A stretch of 64,000 nt of DNA from Schistocerca nitens (GCF_023898315.1 NC_064619.1:344792650-344856649), one strand, 5' to 3'. Positions 34,531 to 45,537 are shown, counted from the first letter of the stretch. The notes: a model not told the origin generated them from the letters alone. Made by a program: numbers and translations.

Positions 34531-35050
34531 GCCACACGTGATTTATGTTTCAAGAAAATATTTGACACTGATTTTAAAATGAAATGCAGTTGAGCATGAA
34601 TCGCTCGTAGCAACAATGGCTGTCCCGTTAATTTAAAAATATAAACTGAATTTGAGATTATTGGTAATGGCTGCTGGCCATGTTACATCATATCGTACAG
34701 AAGTCGGCCATATTGTACACTCGTGTATTGGTATTGTTGGATACGTTATTGTTTAGGGAAAAGTGCTAAGAATGAAATTTGTTACTGAAAACTGTTATGC
34801 GCGAAAGAAACACTACAGAATTTACTGAAAAGCTAATACACTGAATTATACGTCTGGTCAAGCCTGCTAATGCAAAGATGCTGCGTCTTACCTTATTTTG
34901 CTGGAAGCTTCATTGCGTCTTCCGGCAAAACTTTAGAATTGGAAAATATCTTCAGATTTTCATTATCTCTCATACATTCACGTCCAGGTCCAGAAAGTTG
35001 ATTTTTGACATGAAACAAAAAGAACAATGTAACAAATGACAAAATAACAA

Positions 35051-35070
35051 GTCCGACACGCAGTCGCCAA
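35051..35070 (-). other. Candidate primer binding site
   Basis: Immediately inside the 5' LTR, the element strand reads TTGGCGACTGCGTGTCGG. The TGG one base in matches the complement of a tRNA CCA end. I did not identify the tRNA. Confidence 0.6.
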
Positions 35071-35775
35071 TATAAAATAAATAAAAATAAAATGGAATAA
35101 AATATTAATGATTAATTATTCTGTATGTATGATGATTGGTTGTAATTGGTATTTGCTTATCTGGAACGTGGACGTTTAATTATTCGGTATCAGACGCTTG
35201 ACAATGGCTATTTGGAAAAGGCAATGTAACTCATAGTTGACCGTGAAAGAAAACTGAAATAATCGGACTTCGTAATTAAATCGTTTCCAAAGACTGCTGC
35301 GGTAGGTACGGACTCATGATCTAATCTCAATATTACAATGATTTGCCAGCCATGCCAATACGTCGTACAGAGGTGATTGTCTACTAAACATAAAAAAGTT
35401 ACACAGTTAGTTAAATCAGATATATTCAATGAAATAGCCTACAGTTCATAATCCTGCTTACTTTTATAAATATAAATTCATTACAGAATCGAGTGCCTAG
35501 TGTGGTTGCAACTCGCAGTATTCTTCTATAACATGAAAATATGGCGGTGTGCCAGACAATAAAATAAAATACGTGCTTCTCGCACCACTTCTACCTGAGC
35601 TCTCCCTTCTCTTAATCAAACATAAGAGTAACGTAATTATTCTTTTGTCTTTATCAGCGACACAGCGCTGCAGTTGTGTGCCATAGGCTTTATTTATTAG
35701 TCACTGATTATTTATTTAATTAATATTTCGCGTTTCCGCGGAAACTCACGCTCGGCATGCAAATGTGCCTTTATA
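35071..35775 (-). repeat. 5' LTR of the gypsy element
   Basis: 705 bp, matching 26046-26749. In the element sense it runs from 35775 (TATAAAGGCACA) to 35071 (TTTTATA). It should hold the promoter; the TATAAA at its very start is the LTR terminus, and I did not pin down a TSS. Confidence 0.95.
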
Positions 35776-37190
35776 GATCCTTCCATTTGATTGACAGGCA
35801 CTTTACTTATTGCTCCCCTGCACCCCTGCACCCTGCCCCTCCCCTTCCCGCTCAGGAAACCTCACCCTCACTGATACAGGTACAATTTCAGGTCTGAGTT
35901 ACTGGATAGCCCCTCACACTCTTATCAATTTGATTAACTACTTAATTGAATTCATCAATTAATTAACGTCTCCCTTCCAGTAAACCCCCCTCCCCTCCCA
36001 CCCTCCCTCCCAGAAAATGGCGGGAAAAAGACTCCGCTGATCAGTCATTTGGAGAGAAATCGATTGCTGTGTAAAGAATATTGTTTAAGCAATTTAGACA
36101 ATGTGTAGAGAATTGTTTATTTCAACTATTATTTCAAGACAGTGTATGGAATGTATGGAAATCTGTGGCTCTTTGGTGGAGAGGATGGATCTCATAACAG
36201 GAAATTCAAGGGTATATTGTTTATTTATAAAAAATTCAGTTTGTGTGGGTTCTATCTCTCTTGCTCTTCATTCTTTGCTGTTTGGAAATATGTCAGACTT
36301 GTAAAAAAGTAATTACATGGGACAAAAATGTTGCAGAACCTAATGTTCAGCACTGTACTCTGGGTGTCTTAACTTAATGTTCAGCCCTTGGTTGGCACAT
36401 AACTTATTGTTCTGTTAAGTAGTTTTCTATATCCCCTACATTTCCTTAAACTATTGTACCGCCTATGATAGCAAATTAAGTAATTGGTTATGTCCTACCA
36501 CCATTTTCTGGTACACTTTTCGAATTTCACATGCTTCCGAACGCCATTTCGGGCGCATTCTTCTTTGTCACCCTCCCCCTTAAACTATTCTACTACGTTT
36601 TACATAAAAATTATTCAACTTCACCTATTGTTCTGCATTTAACCTGCTGTTCTGCTCCATGTCACCCACTCACGGAAACTCTCCCCTTAACTCTTGTATC
36701 GATAAAACCACATTTATATAAAAAATTACGCAAATTAATTAAATCGATATTCTTCACATGTATGGGGTAATTTTTTTTTTTTATTTGCAGCATCCTATTG
36801 GTCGGTGAAATCGATGGAATATAGTTTAAACCAAAGATCCCTAATAGAAAACTTATCCGCCACCCGACGCCAACGCCGGGGTCGGGGTGCACCGACGGCC
36901 CCCGCAAAGTGACGACGCGGCCGTCAGCTGCCAAGCGAAGCACAGGTGTCTGGGTCCCGCAATCATGAGGCGGCGGCACCCCTTTCACATGTGACGCCTC
37001 TCACCTGTGGATACGGACGTCACAGATCGCGCTGTAGAAATCTGTTCGACTACTTTCTCTCCATCGCAATCCTAACAGACACGTGAGATGCGTCGGCCGC
37101 TTGCATGTGTTTACCTACCCAGAGAGGCTGACGCATCGCCAAGAGATGTGTGCGTAGCATGGCTGGAATTTTCGGTGTCCTACAGGTACT
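35776..37190 (+). repeat. Left inverted arm, part 2
   Basis: Starts with the duplicated GATC and aligns to the complement of about 45600-47275. Matching blocks include CAGGTACAATTTCA, TGTAATTC-rich spacers, the frame region TISRQ.MEYMEI (36125-36165), CTTCACATGTATGGGGTAAT, GAAATCGATGGAATATAGTT (36810-36829) and CTTGTGGATACGGACGTCACAG-like sequence near 37010. It contains repeated CTATTGTTCTGC/TAATGTTCAGC-type motifs. The region homologous to the 171-codon ORF is decayed here (stops, and a deletion near 36990). Similarity fades near 37190. Confidence 0.82.
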
Positions 37191-38537
37191 GGTCTGGATA
37201 GGTCCTAATACCACAATGTAGGATGAGACAGCATCACGCCACAGATGGATGGTCTGCTTCAACTTATCTTTGAACACATGAACAAAGAATACATCACCTT
37301 AGACTCAGAAGTTTCCACAGATAAACCCCGCAAAAGTTGTCTACAGATCATCAAATACATACAAGACTCACAATAATATTGGGAAAAAGGAACATATTTA
37401 TCAGTGTAACTACAATTAGACATTACGATTGCTGCTGCAGTCCCCACAGATCGATGAACAGGTAATGTCTCCTCTTGACGGCTGTGGTTCTGGAACGAAT
37501 CTCAGTATCTATAGCACACATAATTTTCCACTTAAAAATCTCTCTCATACCCTCGTAGTAATCAATGCGCTGAATCTATACTTCCCTCGCGATAGGGCAC
37601 ACACTCATTTTCTCTGGTCATGCCACAACATAAGCCACAGTAACATTACATAGCAATATATGCACATTTTACAGAAGCAGTGTAGTTATCTTTCATAACT
37701 GTACAGCGCCCGAAAAATTCATGGTATGCCTACACACTTACACTGGCTATATGTCTCGTTTATCCTCAGTCCTAGGACACTATCTGACAAAGTCTTCGAA
37801 TCAACGCTTCTGGAAGGTGCTGCATCCTGCCAAGATTCTCTCAAATAAGTGCTATGAAGAACAGGTGTCGGTACTATGTGATGATAAATACCGCATCCGC
37901 GGACGTAATGCTTGGAAAGACACATGGATTGATGTAGTGCACTCAACATCACTATTGATATAACAACAAGGAAAATGCGTAAGGTACGCTTAGGGGTGCC
38001 GATGAGGGGACGTATTGTTACAGCCGTATCGCCCGTCCCGTTTGTACACTATAGCAGGTCCAGTTGAACACTTGCCTTCCTATATTATGCAGCTTTATAT
38101 GAAATGAATCTATCACCACTTACGTTAGGATATACTCCTCAGTGCGTTCAAATCACAATTCACCATGTCCAATCTATCCTTCCATTACGACTAGACATAC
38201 GTAATTTTCTTGTTTTTACGTGAAAAGTAGTTTGATTACTTCCCACAAACGTATGTCGTAACATAAACCACGGTACCTTTACGTTCAAGCAGCAGCATAA
38301 CATTTCTATCAATTATAGGTGTACAAAAAAGATTAGGATAAGTCCACACTTGAGCCAGCTGGGGTGTCGTTTTCGCACTGCGAAAGAGCCTCCCGCCATT
38401 ACGTATTTCTCGATAAATAAAGGTTGTAATTACAATTTAAAAAAGCCCTAGAATCTTTTCGTTTTATCGATTTCACCACTTCCACGAAACCTTTTGGTAT
38501 TTTCGATACTTGTAAATCCAGCCAATACACAGTGGCG

Positions 38538-38542
<5 letters not shown>
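37191..38542. other. Unannotated stretch inside the inverted arms
   Basis: No recognisable frame or repeat. Small opposing frames at 37429-37963 look random. Confidence 0.4.

Positions 38543-38611
<69 letters not shown>
38543..38611. repeat. (TA)n microsatellite
   Basis: About 34 uninterrupted TA units. It creates artificial YIYI frames. Confidence 0.97.
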
Positions 38612-38614
<3 letters not shown>

Positions 38615-40560
38615 GACCACCAAGTCGGGGTTTGTGTCAGTGCATTCCATGTATACCTCCCACCACCCAGCTCATACAATTTTCCCCTAACTAAGAAATC
38701 ATTGTGAGTGCAAAAGATATTCGAGTACGTTCATTCGGAGTTAATTTTCACGGCGGAGCAGGTGGGTGGAGAAACCGCAAAACTGTTGTAGTCTAAGCGC
38801 ATTTTTAAGTCCATGTTGCTAAGCAACGTACCCGTTTAACAGTTTGGAGCAGGTGGCAAAATTGAGTTTGTTACGAAAAAACAAAAGAGGCTGTTAGAGC
38901 GTCATACAAAGATTTTGTTTGTTTCATGTGTGAGAAACGGTGACTGAGTGATACAGCCCTGTTTAGATCGTATAACATGTGTGTTTGCGGGAGCTAAATT
39001 TTCAAAAAAGAATATCATGTTATGTAGAAACCTCCTATAGGCCTGAATGCAAAGACTGCTTTATTACAAGCGTGCAATAGACTTTTGTTTGTCTCTTTCA
39101 GCGCATCAGCTTTATGTAACTGAATAATCACTATGAATCCATTGTCATTCAGTTATTCAACTTCAAGAGTGTGCTGATGTCTGTGAATAAGGTAATGCTG
39201 TAGTTCTGAGGTGTGGTAGCGAGTGTAGAGTGCAAAGTATGGTCATGCTTTAGATATCGCTATTAAAGGGGGATAGTGACTGCGCGACTCTGCTTGTTAA
39301 ACTACAGAGCTGTAGCCACACATTAGAAAAAATATTCCGTAGCGCTTACTTCCTTAATATGTTACGACAATTAACCTTGAGGACTACGGATTCAAGGGAA
39401 AAGAGAATGTTACTACGTACAGCGTGTTTGAGCGGGTGAAATCAAGAAATGTGTGTAATGTGCTCTTGGATATTTATATGAAACTGATAAAGAGTCGTCG
39501 CCAGGTGAACGCTTTTGATTATTACCAACATGTTTCCTACACAACTGGTACCACTACTATGTGATACATTTTTTATTTGCCACCTGACGTATTTTCAAAG
39601 TATGAGCCCCGCTTAAAGCTCTATGACTCGAAAGCGCGATGTCACACTGATGTACCACTACCTCTGTCCCCTGTGTCACTCTAGTTTAAGTTTTAGAGCA
39701 ACATGATTCTCTGTCTGTATGAGAAGTGTACCGGTTAATTTGTTAACAAGGTGTTTTGTGCTCCAAGTGATCTCAAAGTGCCGAAGAGGAAGTGTTCATT
39801 CCAAGAAAAATATTCAGATGTGTGGTTCTTCGTAAAACGAGGGAGGTGTGACTATGAAGCACAAAGTCTAATTTTAAAGTGTTACGAGATTATATTGTGG
39901 ATGGTGGAAGATCAGATATTAAGGATCATTTAGCTGACGTAAGGCACAAATCAAACATTCACTCTGAAAGCACTTAAAGAATTGGACAGTTACTTTGTTT
40001 AGAATTCATTATTAGCAATGTGCTGTCATACCGTTTAACATCATCATATCCTTGAAATCAGTGAACTATACTTCCACACTAAGCTCCAAACTGTTTTATG
40101 TTTGCGAAGCCACAAAAAAGAGTGACGTTACGCATAACAAAATCGACAGCAATTGTCAAATAATTCTTAACGCCCGATTTGTCAAACAAATGCAGCACTT
40201 CTTCCAACCTTTTTAAGCTTAAGAGAAGTGTGGTGTGCGTACTGTAAGATCTTCAGTACACACACCATCAGATTATTTGACCTGTCGCTCTAACGAAGTA
40301 GGCGAGCGTCAGAAATATGTCTCGTGGTCTTATCGTGGCGTGTTTATCTTCTGCCGTTAGGTCAGACGATAGAAATGCCACTTGCACGCTTAGAGTAGCA
40401 GATTGACAGTGACCAACTTTAAACAGAACTTGATTAATTTTCACACACATTTATTAAAATAATAACAAGCATAAAAATTACTTAACTTGGTTCTGGATGC
40501 TATTTACAATTGACAATCTGAAGTTCCTTTGGTGTAGGTACGTTAATCTTATTCTCACAT
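38612..40560. other. Unannotated stretch with a short foldback at 40229-40266
   Basis: No coding signal. At 40229-40266, TGGTGTGCGTACTG is followed after a short AT-rich loop by CAGTACACACACCA, a 14-bp inverted repeat with one mismatch. It could be a hairpin or a TIR junction; only one such junction is visible. Confidence 0.4.
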
Positions 40561-40561
40561 A

Positions 40562-41210
40562 CGAGGGCTATTCCGAAAGTAAGGTCCGATCGGTCACGAA
40601 ATGGAAACGACTATGAAAATCCGATAAAGCTTTGCACAGATGTGTTGGGTAGTGTCTCTAGTATAACCCCAGTTAGCATCACGTCGCTCTTCTCATTTCT
40701 GAGCTCGCAGTGAGTGCGTAAAGATGTCTAGAAAATAGTGTCTGCCGCCAAGTACGGGGGCCTGGTGAGCAATTTCCCCTGAAGCTATGCAGCTAACATT
40801 ACATAACTGTCGTGCTGTTTCGTCTTCAAGACAATTCTCAGCCGCATTCTGCAGGGGCAATGAAGATGCTCCTGCATCGTTTTCAAATGGAAATGTGAGA
40901 GTACCCACAATACAGCCCGTAATTGTCTCCCTCTGAGTTTCAGCTCTGGTCACATGAACCGCTGGTTATGAAGACAACATTTCGGCACAAGACAACGAGC
41001 CGTAGGCCAGCGTAGAGAATTGGCGGAGAGCACTGGCGGCTGCCTTCTATAGCGAGGGTACAACGCTACGATACACGTCTAAGTCGGGTCGGCGACTATG
41101 GAGATAAGTAGCTGCAAGGTGTATCTAACTGTTGCAAATAAAGCATTTTTGATTTTTACCGTGGTTTCCATTTCGCGACCTATCGGACCTTACTTTCGGA
41201 ATAGCCCTCG
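40562..41210 (+). mobile_element. Internally deleted mariner element
   Basis: A 649-bp element with ~48-bp TIRs (CGAGGGCTATTCCGAAAGTA inward from 40562, complement ending at 41210) and TA on both sides (40560-40561, 41211-41212). Near the right end the plus strand still encodes a mariner transposase C-terminus ending RYDTRLSRVGDYGDK followed by TAG near 41107. The rest of the transposase is deleted or scrambled. It is nonautonomous. Confidence 0.85.
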
Positions 41211-41387
41211 TATATCTCTGATACTTGACAAAAGTGCCTATACATTTATCTTCATGGCTATGTACAGGATATGGTAATCTTATTAGGCGCAGACTGAAAC
41301 TCGACTATAGACTGGTACAGACAAATGTAGAACTCAAACAGACTGGTGCAGACTGACAAATCGGAGGTCTGTACACTCGTTATAGTA

Positions 41388-42809
41388 CACTCCTGGAAAT
41401 TGAAATAAGAACACCGTGAATTCATTGTCCCAGGAAGGGGAAACTTTATTGACACATTCCTGGGGTCAGATACATCACATGACCACACTGACAGAACCAC
41501 AGGCACATAGGCACAGGCAACAGAGCATGCACAATGTCGGCACTAGTACAGTGTATATCCACCTTTCGCAGCAATGCAGGCAGCTATTCTCCCATGGAGA
41601 CGATCGTAGAGATGCGGGATGTAGTCCTGTGGAACGGCTTGCCATGCCATTTCCACCTGGCGCCTCAGTTGGACCAGCGTTCGTGCTGGACGTGCAGACC
41701 GCGTGAGACGACGCTTCATCCAGTCCCAAACATGCTCAATGGGGGACAGATCCGGAGATCTTGCTGGCCAGGGTAGTTGACTTACACCTTCTAGAGCACG
41801 TTGGGTGGCACGGGATACATGCGGACGTGCATTGTCCTGTTGGAACAGCAAGTTCCCTTGCCGGTCTAGGAATGGTAGAACGATGGGTCCGATGACGGTT
41901 TGGATGTACCGTGCACTATTCAGTGTCCCCTGGACGATCACCAGTGGTGTACGGCCAGTGTAGGAGATCGCTCCCCACACCATGATGCCGGGTGTTGGCC
42001 CTGTGTGCCTCGGTCGTATGCAGTCCTGATTGTGGCGCTCACCTGCACGGCGCCAAACACGCATACGACCATCATTGGCACCAAGGCAGAAGCGACTCTC
42101 ATCGCTGAAGACGACACGTCTCCATTCGTCCCTCCATTCACGCCTGTCACGACACCACTGGAGGCGGGCTGCACGATGTTGGGGCGTGAGCAGAAGACGG
42201 CCTAACGATGTGCGGGACCGTAGCCCAGCTTCATGGAGACGGTTGCGAATGGTCCTCGCCGATACCCCAGGAGCAACAGTGTCCCTAATTTGCTGGGAAG
42301 TGGCGGTGCGGTCCCCTACGGCACTGCGTAGGATCCTACGGTCTTGGCGTGCATCCGTGCGTCGCTGCGGTCCGGTCCCAGGTCGACGGGCACGTTCACT
42401 TTCCGCCGACCACTGGCGACAACATCGATGTACTGTGGAGACCTCACGCCCCACGTGTTGAGCAATTCGGCGGTACGTCCACCCGGCCTCCCGCATGCCC
42501 ACTATACGCCCTCGCTTAAAGTCCGTCAACTGCACATACGGTTCACGTCCACGCTGTCGCGGCATGCTACCCGTGTTAAAGACTGCGATGGAGCTCCGTA
42601 TGCCACGGCAAACTGGCTGACACTGACGGCGGCGGTGCATAAATGCTGCGCAGCTAGCGCCATTCGACGGCCAACACCGCGGTTCCTGGTGTGTCCGCTG
42701 TGCCGTGCGTGTGATCATTGCTTGTACAGCCCTCTCGCAGTGTCCGGAGCAAGTATGGTGGGTCTGACACACCGGTGTCAATGTGTTCTTTTTTCCATTT
42801 CCAGGGGTG
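41388..42809 (-). mobile_element. Full-length Tc1-like transposon, apparently intact
   Basis: 1422 bp. The TIRs are CACTCCTGGAAATTGAAATA... at 41388 and the complement ...CCAGGGGTG at 42809, about 28 bp with mismatches, with TA on both sides (41386-41387, 42810-42811). It contains one uninterrupted transposase frame with all catalytic motifs. It is markedly GC-richer than its flanks. Of the DNA transposons in this window, only this one shows no lesion in its gene. Confidence 0.93.
41543..42565 (-). CDS. Tc1-family transposase, intact
   Basis: 340 residues from ATG at 42565 (MPRQRGREPYV). The frame stays open a further ~500 nt upstream, outside the transposon for the last part, but this start matches family length. 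Domains: bipartite paired-like HTH (residues ~12-58 and ~72-115) with a basic RRPGTGPQRR linker; RNase H-like DDE core with D155 (VVFSDESRF), GIMVWGAI (~193-200), D244 (FQQDNARPHV) and E277 (SPDLSPIEHVW). The Asp-Glu spacing is 32 residues, slightly shorter than the usual 34. The C-terminus is YDRLHGRIAACIAAKGGYT. It would bind and cut its own TIRs in the nucleus. No stop or frameshift. Confidence 0.95.
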   Translation of the reverse strand: MPRQRGREPYVQLTDFKRGRIVGMREAGWTYRRIAQHVGREVSTVHRCCRQWSAESERARRPGTGPQRRTDARQDRRILRSAVGDRTATSQQIRDTVAPGVSARTIRNRLHEAGLRSRTSLGRLLLTPQHRAARLQWCRDRREWRDEWRRVVFSDESRFCLGANDGRMRVWRRAGERHNQDCIRPRHTGPTPGIMVWGAISYTGRTPLVIVQGTLNSARYIQTVIGPIVLPFLDRQGNLLFQQDNARPHVSRATQRALEGVSQLPWPARSPDLSPIEHVWDWMKRRLTRSARPARTLVQLRRQVEMAWQAVPQDYIPHLYDRLHGRIAACIAAKGGYTLY

Positions 42810-42811
42810 TA

Positions 42812-43387
42812 TTTCGCACATTCATGTATCACTGCGCGAGTGTGATCTGCGAGGAGAAAAGTTTCGACGTTAGCAGCAATCTCATTGGCTGCGTTACATG
42901 TTAATACGCGGATCGGCGAAAGCAGTATTTGGTCCGTCTCTATGGCAGCACCATCTCGTAGTGCGGAGACGGACGAGCGCTGCGCCTGCGCTGTTGTGCT
43001 TAGCGGGGCGCGCTCTAATGGGAAAGTTGTGTACGCGCAGACTACGAGGAACTGTGTACACAACAAGAAGTCGGCCGCTTTCCACGATTTTCAACTTGAG
43101 AGAAATGTTCCGGTTTGCCAGACAGCAATTGCGCCAACTCTAGAAACATAGGAAGCTGAACGTAAAGTTATCGCGAAATCTTACGTTCGGTTTTGTCGAA
43201 CATGAAAAATTCCACAACCAGCTGGACACAGGCAGTGCTCGCAGACCGGCACAGACTTGTCCAGCGTGGTCAGACTGGCACCGAGCTCTCCAGAGCACTC
43301 AGACAAGCACTCGCGTGCTGGTTGGGTAGAATGCTGCATTCCTATTGGCTCCCTGAGGGAAGTGCTGGGTTGATGGGGCAGAGGGCA
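42812..43387. other. CpG-containing upstream region
   Basis: GC- and CpG-rich relative to the window (notably 42890-43060), with no transposon signature. It lies directly upstream of the core promoter described next and may act as its proximal region. Confidence 0.4.
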
Positions 43388-43452
43388 TATAAAGACCATT
43401 CTTCCTCCCAGTCGTCCTCATTCTTTCGTCAACCACCATAGTGTTAAGTCGA
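43388..43452 (+). promoter_or_regulatory. Core promoter with TATA, Inr and DPE matches
   Basis: TATAAA at 43388-43393, then an initiator-like TCATTC at 43418-43423 whose A (43420) is 32 bases from the first T of the TATA box. AGTCG at 43447-43451 fits the DPE consensus RGWYV at +28 to +32. All three spacings are right, which is unlikely by chance but not impossible. Confidence 0.5.
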
Positions 43453-43524
43453 TCGTCTAGTTCTCGCCCGTGAGCGTCGATTTGCTCCTTTTTTGCGTGC
43501 GTGTTACCAGTATAGGTACAAAAA

Positions 43525-44562
43525 ATGAGACGTTCAGCAGCAGAATCAAGTACCATCGGTAGAGCCAGTGGCCGAAAACGGCAGAGATCGTTAGAGCGTG
43601 ATGGGAAATTACCTGGTAAGTATAGATTCAAATCGGTAACTGTGTCTTTTCTCTTCCACTAAGAATTACATAGTATTGGATCCATTTCTTCGTCTTATTG
43701 TTTCAGTGCATATTCACCAACACCAAAGCGTCGATGATATGAACCTTATCGTGCAACAGCAGACACAGTGACACCATCTGTTCCATCAGCAGCAGCAACA
43801 TCGGCAGCATTATATATTTCATCTTTACACAACTGGTGTGACCAGCGAGTCCATAGATGATTTCGAGAGAGATCAAATACGATAACGGTAACCTTTTTTG
43901 TCACCAAGAATTTCGTATTGAATACTTGTCTTATTGTTTCAGCATATATCAAGCGGGTAATTGAAGAAGCTGAGAGGCAACAGCAACAGCAATGGCAGCA
44001 ACAACAGTGGTTTCAGCTGCAGCAGCAGCAATTGCAACAACAACAGTGGCTGCAGTAGCAGCACATCAGTGGCCTCAGCTGCGCCAGCAGCAACAGCAAC
44101 AATTGCAACGACAGCAACAGTGCAGCAGCAGCAGAAATATCATCGTAAGCAGTATATATGTATTTCGTTATAAGTGTAATGTATTGTGACCAAGGAGTCT
44201 GAGATTGTTGTAAATGATTTAGAGGCACCAAAATCGATAAATATTACTTTTTCACTAATAATTTCGTATTCGATCACTATATGCAGTGTATATGTAGTTT
44301 CTTTCAAAAAAAAATTCATCATTTACGTAATATGTTGTAGCTGTTGTTGTTGTTGTTGTAGATGATTTCGAGCATCAAAAACCATAAAACGTTCTTCTTT
44401 TCTTTTCACTAGGAATTTCGTATAGTACTGTGTATAGGTAATTAAACTGCATTATATACGTAATATGGTGGATATTGTTTGTTGTTGTAGATGATTTCCT
44501 GATATATGAAGAAGGGGGACAGGAAGGGGTATGTGCTGGAGATATCCAGGAACCATCGCAGA

Positions 44563-44629
<67 letters not shown>

Positions 44630-45022
44630 GTACCATAGTTTCTGTGCGTGTATGTTTTGTTATTATTAGATCATTATGTTGCAGGTGATGTAGGGGAAAT
44701 GAATCGATGGGCTCTCCCCAATTCAGGTGAGGGCGAAATCCCACAGTGGTTGGAGGAGATGAAGACAGCCCTTCATTGTCGTGAGGAGATAAGGGAGATA
44801 TCAAGGTGGCAGAGCGAAATAGGTAATATTTATACCCACTATGCTGACAAATAATCAGTATCCTTTCTTTTCTTGCAGTAGCAGTGACAGCAGGCGATGT
44901 CTAAAACGTTGTACTTAATTTTTTTCCATTATTCTGCAGCGATTGCATCAGGGGAGCAATCCCCGTCATACACTGTGGCTCGGGTACTGGGGGGGGGGGG
45001 GGGGGCTATAACATCTAAGTGA
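43525..45022 (+). CDS. Candidate small multi-exon gene, unknown function
   Basis: Model: exon 1 43525-43615 (ATG; ends in phase 1 at a perfect G|GTAAGT donor), exon 2 44685-44822 (acceptor TTATGTTGCAG, donor G|GTAATA), exon 3 44940-45022 (long pyrimidine tract, acceptor ATTCTGCAG, stop TGA). Together they give one continuous ~103-residue frame: a basic start (GRASGRKRQRSLERDGKLPG), then an acidic/helical part (GEIPQWLEEMKTA, REEIREISRWQ) and a Gly run encoded by a 17-base G tract whose length is doubtful. Two further acceptors in the first intron (exons at 43707 and 43943, both phase-compatible) lead to Gln-rich ends with early stops. It lies under the promoter at 43388. No known domain recognised; it could belong to the surrounding inverted-arm element. 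Uncertain. Confidence 0.38.
43616..44560 (+). repeat. Diverged tandem intron-exon blocks with CAG/CAA tracts
   Basis: A recurring block combines a GATGATTTCGAG-like sequence (43856-43867, 44213-44224, 44361-44372, 44490-44501), then TTTTC-rich DNA, then AATTTCGTAT (near 43910, 44260, 44415), and in the first two blocks TTATTGTTTCAG acceptors. Block length varies (about 130-350 bp). Imperfect CAG/CAA tracts lie at 43975-44130. It looks like old tandem duplication of an intron plus a short exon. Confidence 0.6.
44567..44626. repeat. (AT)n microsatellite
   Basis: About 30 uninterrupted units inside the first intron of the candidate gene. Confidence 0.97.
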
Positions 45023-45059
45023 GGTCCTGTAAGGCGTGCTTCGCTAGAAGATCGCCACT

Positions 45060-45423
45060 AATCACTGCGCGGGAAGCAACCACCACCACCCCCGCAACGC
45101 CCTGCCACCGCCACCGCTCCCGTCACCGCCGCCGCCGTCGCTGCCCCGCCGCCGCCGCCGCCGCCACAGGATCGCTCTGGCGTCCATGGACCGTCCTCCC
45201 ACAGGCTAGCAGATCACGGATGCAGCAACCAACTGCCGATTCCGCAGCTTCTCTTCCTCCTCCACCGCCGTCACGTCCTCGCCGATCATATGAGGTACAG
45301 CACATAACCGCGTCCCCCTGGCCAACTCCATCGACTAGTTGCAGTTATAGTATTAGTAATAGAGAAGATCCTATGGCTAGTGGCAGTTCTCTCTCCCATC
45401 CCTTGAGTGAATGGGGGAAATGA
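45060..45423 (+). other. GC-rich triplet tract of uncertain coding status
   Basis: Long CCN/CGN triplet runs (45080-45170) keep two plus-strand frames open: one Pro-rich, one Arg/Ala-rich that continues to 45423. Either could be an extra exon of the candidate gene upstream, but composition alone explains the open frames. Confidence 0.25.
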
Positions 45424-45537
45424 ATATCACACGAGCTGCATTTCCTGACGAGGAAAAGTTTCAGCGAGTTTCTGGAGTGGCGCCTGCATAAAAAGTAGCG
45501 TTTCAAAGAAGCGGAGCGTAATTCTTGGAGTCATTTG

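Larger units (their letters stand above)
26046..35775 (-). mobile_element. Young Ty3/gypsy LTR retrotransposon
   Basis: A 9.7-kb element on the minus strand with two LTRs (26046-26749 and 35071-35775), gag (34530-32128, split by a SINE), and pol in two frames (32113-31070 and 31164-28684) ordered protease, RT, RNase H, integrase, which is the Ty3/gypsy order. The flanking duplication is GATC (26042-26045 and 35776-35779). The LTRs look identical except for one A, so insertion was recent. A paralogous copy of the target at 47260-47330 shows the empty site. A small Cys-containing ORF lies between pol and the 3' LTR. It is probably not autonomous as written because of the pol frameshift and the SINE in gag. 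Confidence 0.95.

Noticed and set aside
36101..36304. Frame shared with 46766-46948 on the other strand
   Set aside because: The two share much of their translation, but both sit in the inverted arms and the frame has no start or domain consistency; explained by arm homology. The 171-codon ORF is the better coding candidate.
38494..38694. Open frame encoding an Ile-Tyr repeat (also 44475-44804)
   Set aside because: Produced by (TA)n microsatellites, which lack stops in those frames; no other coding evidence.
41534..42461. Several long plus-strand frames opposite the Tc1 transposase
   Set aside because: Antisense shadows of a GC-rich real gene; no motifs.
41543..43066. 507-codon version of the Tc1 transposase with upstream start
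   Set aside because: The extra N-terminal part lies beyond the family start and partly outside the TIR at 42809; the ATG at 42565 gives the normal length.
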